Assembly: GCA_045655005.1 (NCBI GenBank)
Contig: JAZOOJ010000007.1
Location: forward strand, 1-64,000
DNA length: 64,000 nt
Reading direction: 5' to 3'
Source of the DNA: UMGS1908 sp045655005
GTDB taxonomy: Bacteria > Bacillota > Clostridia > Christensenellales > UBA1242
Below, in pieces: positions 60,982 to 64,000 of this stretch; the first letter of the stretch is position 1; every line of letters begins with the position of its first letter. The translations under genes and the position numbers were made by a program. The notes below the pieces were generated by a model. The model saw only the letters and a list, made by a program, of their open reading frames with translations, was not told the DNA's origin and ran no database searches.

Positions 60982-61536
60982 TTAATTTTTACCTTTAATT
61001 TTATTTTTTATTCTTTGCAATGTATTATCTATACTTTTGGCGGTTTTGTCAAGTTTCTCTGCAATCTCTGACTGTTTTAAACCTTCTAAATATAAATTTA
61101 AAACATCTTTTTCAAAAGATGAAAGATTAATACTTATTGAAGATGCTGTTTCTTCTTTTTCAAACAAATCCATAACAATCTCTTCTGGTGTGAGCGAGTG
61201 AATTAATTCCATACCACTTTCACCAAACGATTCAACATCTTCAGCTGAAAGAGAAATCGAATTATTTAATGCCATATTTTTTTTGCTGTTCGCCTTTTTG
61301 ATGGCGTCTAAAATTTGACGCTTCGCACACATTAAAACAAACGCTTTAAAGGCATCGCTATCTATGCTTCCACGGCTTTCATCATATTTCTCAATCCCAT
61401 CAACAAGTCCAATTAAACCCTCTTGACATAAATCGTCAGAACTTCCACCTGCAATGAAAAACTTTTGAGCAATCTTTCTTACCTCTGGCAAAAGTTCTTC
61501 TATAATACATTCCATTTTATCATTAGATAATTTCAT
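60982..61536 (-). CDS. RNA polymerase sigma factor, SigH-like, 184 aa
   Basis: Region 2 (DDLCQEGLIGLVDGIEKYDESRGS...DAFKAFVLMCAKRQILDAIKKANSKKN, about 32-87) binds core and the -10 element; region 4 (LSSFEKDVLNLYLEGLKQSEIAEKLDKTAKSIDNTLQRIKNKI, about 138-180) is the -35-binding HTH. This two-region form and the position after mrnC-rlmB match SigH of Firmicutes (the yacP gene normally between is absent). SigH controls entry to sporulation or competence in known relatives; whether this organism does either is not shown. GGGG lies before the ATG. Confidence 0.9.
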   Translation of the reverse strand: MKLSNDKMECIIEELLPEVRKIAQKFFIAGGSSDDLCQEGLIGLVDGIEKYDESRGSIDSDAFKAFVLMCAKRQILDAIKKANSKKNMALNNSISLSAEDVESFGESGMELIHSLTPEEIVMDLFEKEETASSISINLSSFEKDVLNLYLEGLKQSEIAEKLDKTAKSIDNTLQRIKNKIKGKN

Positions 61537-61539
61537 TGG

Positions 61540-62265
61540 TTATTTCCCCAAATTATTTCTTTGCCTTACCGCCTCATAAACAACAATACCTGTACTAACT
61601 GATGCGTTCAACGAATTTATGTGTCCAAACATAGGGATAGAAACTACTCCGTCAGCCAATTTTTTTGTTAGTTTGCTTACTCCAAACCCTTCCGATCCAA
61701 CAACCAAAGCAATATCTCCAGTTAAGTTTGTTTTATACATCTCATTTCCGTCCATATCGGCAACAAAAACAAAAACACCCATTTCTTTTAATTTTTTAAT
61801 TTCATCATTAATATTTGTTACCCTTGCCACCTTAACTCTTGAAACAGCACCAGCTGAAACTTTTGCGACTGTTTCATTTACAGGAACCGCCCTATGCTTT
61901 GGAATAATAATTCCAGACACCCCTGCACATTCTGCAACTCTTAGTATACTTCCTAAATTATGGGGGTCTTCAATACCGTCTAAAATAAGCAATAGTAAAT
62001 TTTCGCCTTTGCTTTTCGCCTCATTAATGATATCGGCCACATCTGAATAAACAAACTCACTTGTATACAAAATCACGCCTTGATGCTTTTTTGTAACTGA
62101 TTGTTCATCTAAAATTTGCTTATTTGCATATTGAATTTTAACATTCCTTTTTTTGGCAAGCGAGATTAACTCTGCACACTCAACGCCGTTTTGTATTAAC
62201 ATCTTGTCAATTGTTGTTTCTGTTAAAAGAGCCTCCCTGCAAGCATTCTTTCCTTCAATCTTCAT
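61540..62265 (-). CDS. rlmB: 23S rRNA (guanosine-2'-O)-methyltransferase RlmB/TrmH-family, 241 aa
   Basis: An N-terminal L30e-like substrate-binding domain (GKNACREALLTETTIDKMLIQNG) is followed by a SPOUT domain with motif 1 LDGIEDPHNLGSILRVAECAG (about 95-115), motif 2 ALVVGSEGFGVS and motif 3 IPMFGHINSLNASVSTGIVVYEA. These place it in the SpoU/RlmB family that methylates G2251 of 23S rRNA; TrmH-like alternatives cannot be fully excluded. It is between mrnC and the sigH-like gene as in Bacillus. Confidence 0.94.
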   Translation of the reverse strand: MKIEGKNACREALLTETTIDKMLIQNGVECAELISLAKKRNVKIQYANKQILDEQSVTKKHQGVILYTSEFVYSDVADIINEAKSKGENLLLLILDGIEDPHNLGSILRVAECAGVSGIIIPKHRAVPVNETVAKVSAGAVSRVKVARVTNINDEIKKLKEMGVFVFVADMDGNEMYKTNLTGDIALVVGSEGFGVSKLTKKLADGVVSIPMFGHINSLNASVSTGIVVYEAVRQRNNLGK

Positions 62266-62271
62266 AAAAAA

Positions 62272-62679
62272 TTACTCCCAACACTTATTTAAAATATATT
62301 CTAATCTGTCATATTCTTCAATTAAATACAAATATCCAATCAACGCCTCAAACGCCGTAGCGTGGCGATATTCTTCGATTGAAAAGTTTTTAGCTTTGCT
62401 ATGAATATTAGAGTTTCTGCCCCTGTGAACAATATCCAATTCTTCTTCTGTCAATTCATCAATAATTTTAAACAACAACTCTCTTTGGGAGTGTGCATTT
62501 ACCAATTTACTTGAATCAGAATTTAGACTGTTTACCTTGGATTTGTTCAAATTCAACTTTTCTGTTTTAACATAGAAAGAAAAAAATGCGTCACCAACAA
62601 AAGCTAAAACCAAAGGGTTTAACTGCCTTGCATCCATCTTAGAATAGTTTGTTTTAAAAATGTTTTTCAATGTATTCAT
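62272..62679 (-). CDS. mrnC: Mini-ribonuclease III, 135 aa
   Basis: Mini-III processes 23S rRNA ends. NPLVLAFVGDAFFSFYVKTE (about 17-36, catalytic Asp) and the later RHATAFEALIGYLYL (about 102-116, catalytic Glu) form the RNase III active site; there is no double-stranded-RNA-binding domain, as expected. The ATG at 62679 gives the usual family length; a longer frame to 62754 passes through the promoter and terminator. No ribosome site precedes this ATG, and the promoter predicts a leaderless mRNA. It heads the operon ending at recR. Confidence 0.93.
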   Translation of the reverse strand: MNTLKNIFKTNYSKMDARQLNPLVLAFVGDAFFSFYVKTEKLNLNKSKVNSLNSDSSKLVNAHSQRELLFKIIDELTEEELDIVHRGRNSNIHSKAKNFSIEEYRHATAFEALIGYLYLIEEYDRLEYILNKCWE

Positions 62680-62689
62680 AACGATTATG

Positions 62690-62718
62690 ATTATATCAAA
62701 AAACAAACAAAATTGCAA
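62690..62718 (-). promoter_or_regulatory. Promoter of the mrnC-rlmB-sigH-dnaX-ebfC-recR operon
   Basis: TTGCAA (62718-62713), 17 bases and TATAAT (62695-62690) on the minus strand. The -10 box ends only 10 bases before the mrnC ATG (62679), so the start of transcription would fall about 4 bases before the start codon. Confidence 0.78.
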
Positions 62719-62733
62719 CAATAATTGTAAACT

Positions 62734-62763
62734 AAAAAGACCTTTGAATTTCAAAGGTCTTTT
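62734..62763 (-). terminator. Intrinsic terminator
   Basis: On the minus strand AAAAGACCTTTGAA pairs with TTCAAAGGTCTTTTT. It ends transcription from the pyrophosphatase-like gene and lies upstream of the mrnC promoter. Confidence 0.88.
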
Positions 62764-62924
62764 AATATGCTATCTTTCAATTCCGTATGATTTTTTTAAT
62801 ATTTTTTAAACTCATTTATCGTACTAATCAACAGATTCCAGAATAATATTCGATTATATAACAATGCTATCAAAAATACAAAGACGTTTTGTTTTTGACG
62901 TTTTGTTTTTATTGTATATTAAAT

Positions 62925-63263
62925 TTATTTTCTAATAACTTCATAGTTAAACCACTTTTCTTGAAACTCAATTAAGACACTTATTTGCTCATCTGTGTAA
63001 TTTCTGCCATCTTCCATAACAACAAGTTTATCATCATTATCATTAGTCCTTCGTATTATTGCAATAACTCTACCATTAAATTTATCTAGTGGCCTATGTT
63101 CACCTAACACATATACATCTAATTCTTCCCCATCGCCTGAGATCGTTCCTTCAATATATCCATAATTTACCGGATATATAAACCCATGTTTTGGATGCCT
63201 TGACCCCATCGGTCTATCCATTGTTACAGTTACAATTTGATTTAAAAAATCTTCACTTCTCAC
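62925..63263 (-). CDS. Compact family I inorganic pyrophosphatase-like protein, 112 aa
   Basis: The stretch YPVNYGYIEGTISGDGEELDVYVLG matches the active-site core of family I pyrophosphatases (YP-NYGYI, then DGDPxDVxVL; here DGEELDV, so the middle Asp is Glu). Further on, DDKLVVMED resembles the Asp/Lys strand of the active site. Both the N-terminal part and the last 40 or so residues of normal enzymes (about 170-220 aa) are missing or reduced, so activity is not certain. The start is placed at GTG 63263; a GTG at 63275 is too near the AAGGAAGG ribosome site. A promoter TTGATT-16-TATAAT lies just upstream. Confidence 0.78.
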   Translation of the reverse strand: MRSEDFLNQIVTVTMDRPMGSRHPKHGFIYPVNYGYIEGTISGDGEELDVYVLGEHRPLDKFNGRVIAIIRRTNDNDDKLVVMEDGRNYTDEQISVLIEFQEKWFNYEVIRK

Positions 63264-63393
63264 TACTATAATCACCTTCCTTTTGTATTATTATATATTA
63301 ACTTTACTTAAAATCAAAGCGCTAATTTAACTTGTTAATAAATTTTATTACATACAGCGTATAGTCCACGCATATATTTAACTAGGTAGAGTT

Positions 63394-64000
63394 ATGATTA
63401 AAGTTTTAAAATTAAAATATATCATTATAGTTATCACAGCTATTGCTCTAATGTTTTCAATTACAGCATTTTCAACCAACGGATTTTTAGTAAGCAAAGC
63501 AAGTCCATCACTTGGACTTACCATTGTTCTAGACGCAGGGCACGGTGGTGTTGACCCTGGGTCTGTCGGAAGAAAAACTAAGGTTACCGAAAGCGAATTA
63601 AACCTAAAAATCACATTAAAGCTTTCAGAATATTTAAAAGCTGGTGGATTTAATGTGGTTCTTACAAGAACAAATGCCGATGGGCTTTATGGAGTGTATT
63701 CAAAAGACTATAAAAAACGAGATATGCTTGCCAGAAAAGAAAAAATTGTTGAAGTGAATGCTGACCTTGTAATTTCTATTCATATGAATAGTTTTACAAA
63801 CTCTGCTTATCGTGGAGCACAAGTTTTTTATAACTCTAACAATCCTGAATCCGAAAGTATTGCGTCTTCTGTACAGCAAATATTTGCTTCGTCCCTCCCA
63901 GAAAGCAACAAAGGGATTTCAATTGGCGATTATTACATTTTAAAATGTACGAATATTCCAACTATTCTTTGTGAATGCGGATATTTATCCAACCCAGACG
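63394..64000 (+). CDS. N-acetylmuramoyl-L-alanine amidase (Amidase_3, CwlD-like), 3' end beyond window
   Basis: The frame is open from the ATG at 63394 to the window end (about 202 codons). A signal-anchor (residues about 6-28) is followed by the catalytic domain: IVLDAGHGGVDPGSVG (zinc His), ESELNLKI (zinc Glu), VISIHMNSF (zinc His) and LCECGYLSNPD (catalytic Glu). It cleaves the bond between muramic acid and the stem peptide. The compact form with a membrane anchor recalls CwlD of spore formers, but other cell-wall amidases look alike. The ribosome site is weak (GGTAGAG). The protein lacks its last residues here. Confidence 0.92.
   Translation, partial: MIKVLKLKYIIIVITAIALMFSITAFSTNGFLVSKASPSLGLTIVLDAGHGGVDPGSVGRKTKVTESELNLKITLKLSEYLKAGGFNVVLTRTNADGLYGVYSKDYKKRDMLARKEKIVEVNADLVISIHMNSFTNSAYRGAQVFYNSNNPESESIASSVQQIFASSLPESNKGISIGDYYILKCTNIPTILCECGYLSNPD

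Noticed and set aside
62883..62910. Perfect tandem repeat of a 14-bp unit (GACGTTTTGTTTTT, two copies)
   Set aside because: Two short T-rich copies in an AT-rich gap are likely slippage; no CRISPR-like spacing or further copies were seen.

Overview
The window is about 64 kb of AT-rich DNA that looks like one end of a metagenome-assembled contig from an uncultured, low-GC Gram-positive bacterium, most likely a member of the Clostridia. The basis is gene content and gene order: a valine T-box leader, DUF4364 and TIGR03905/TSCPD proteins, DnaD- and DnaC/DnaI-like loaders, PrsA-like and LTA-synthase-like surface proteins, the glmU(-like)-pth-mfd order, the walJ-rlmH remnant and the mrnC-rlmB-sigH order of Firmicutes. 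Starts are ATG, TTG or GTG with strong AGGAGG-type ribosome sites, intrinsic terminators are abundant, and promoters are of the sigma-A type. The first 45 bases are not genomic: positions 4-45 match the MGI/DNBSEQ read-2 sequencing adapter.

Layout. 46-578 is the 5' part of a 23S rRNA on the minus strand, with no 16S gene in the 670 bp upstream of it. 1248-4460 holds small unknown or poorly known genes. 4511-9875 (minus) is a valine T-box operon: a 71-aa membrane protein, valS, and an LTA-synthase-like sulfatase. 9888-13208 has a membrane protein and a three-gene ABC importer of the NitT/TauT/THI5 type. 13246-18752 has an HD-domain protein, gyrB, murG and an unknown 352-aa protein. 18852-26361 (minus) is rpoB-rpoC with its own promoter and structured leader, apart from rplJL. 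26431-29999 is a heterodimeric ABC exporter. 30105-31564 is a small protein converging on dinB. 31731-33440 is a divergent pair, a beta-helix surface protein and an XRE regulator, with a duplicated operator. 33588-44983 (minus) is a long run of cell-envelope and housekeeping genes: PrsA-like lipoprotein, mfd, pth, a GlmU-like protein, tadA, rlmH, a CPBP protease, walJ and an M1 peptidase. 45326-50069 is sbcD-sbcC. 50186-54471 (plus) is a multi-repeat DnaD-like protein, a DnaC/DnaI-like loader and typA. 54506-58227 mixes unknown genes with a membrane protein/ferredoxin-thioredoxin-reductase/thioredoxin operon, a DUF1653 gene, tRNA-Thr(GGT) and a methyltransferase. 58544-62679 (minus) is mrnC-rlmB-sigH-like-dnaX-ebfC-recR. 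The window ends with a compact pyrophosphatase-like gene and a truncated N-acetylmuramoyl-L-alanine amidase running off the end.

The content is mostly core chromosome (transcription, replication and repair, translation quality, envelope). There is no prophage, insertion sequence, CRISPR array or integrative element. The less ordinary items are the operator pair at 33174-33224, the FTR/thioredoxin operon, the GlmU-like protein without a visible nucleotidyltransferase signature, the four-repeat DnaD-like protein, the promoter/hairpin/ribosome-site overlap at 17642-17693, and altered rifampicin-pocket residues in RpoB.
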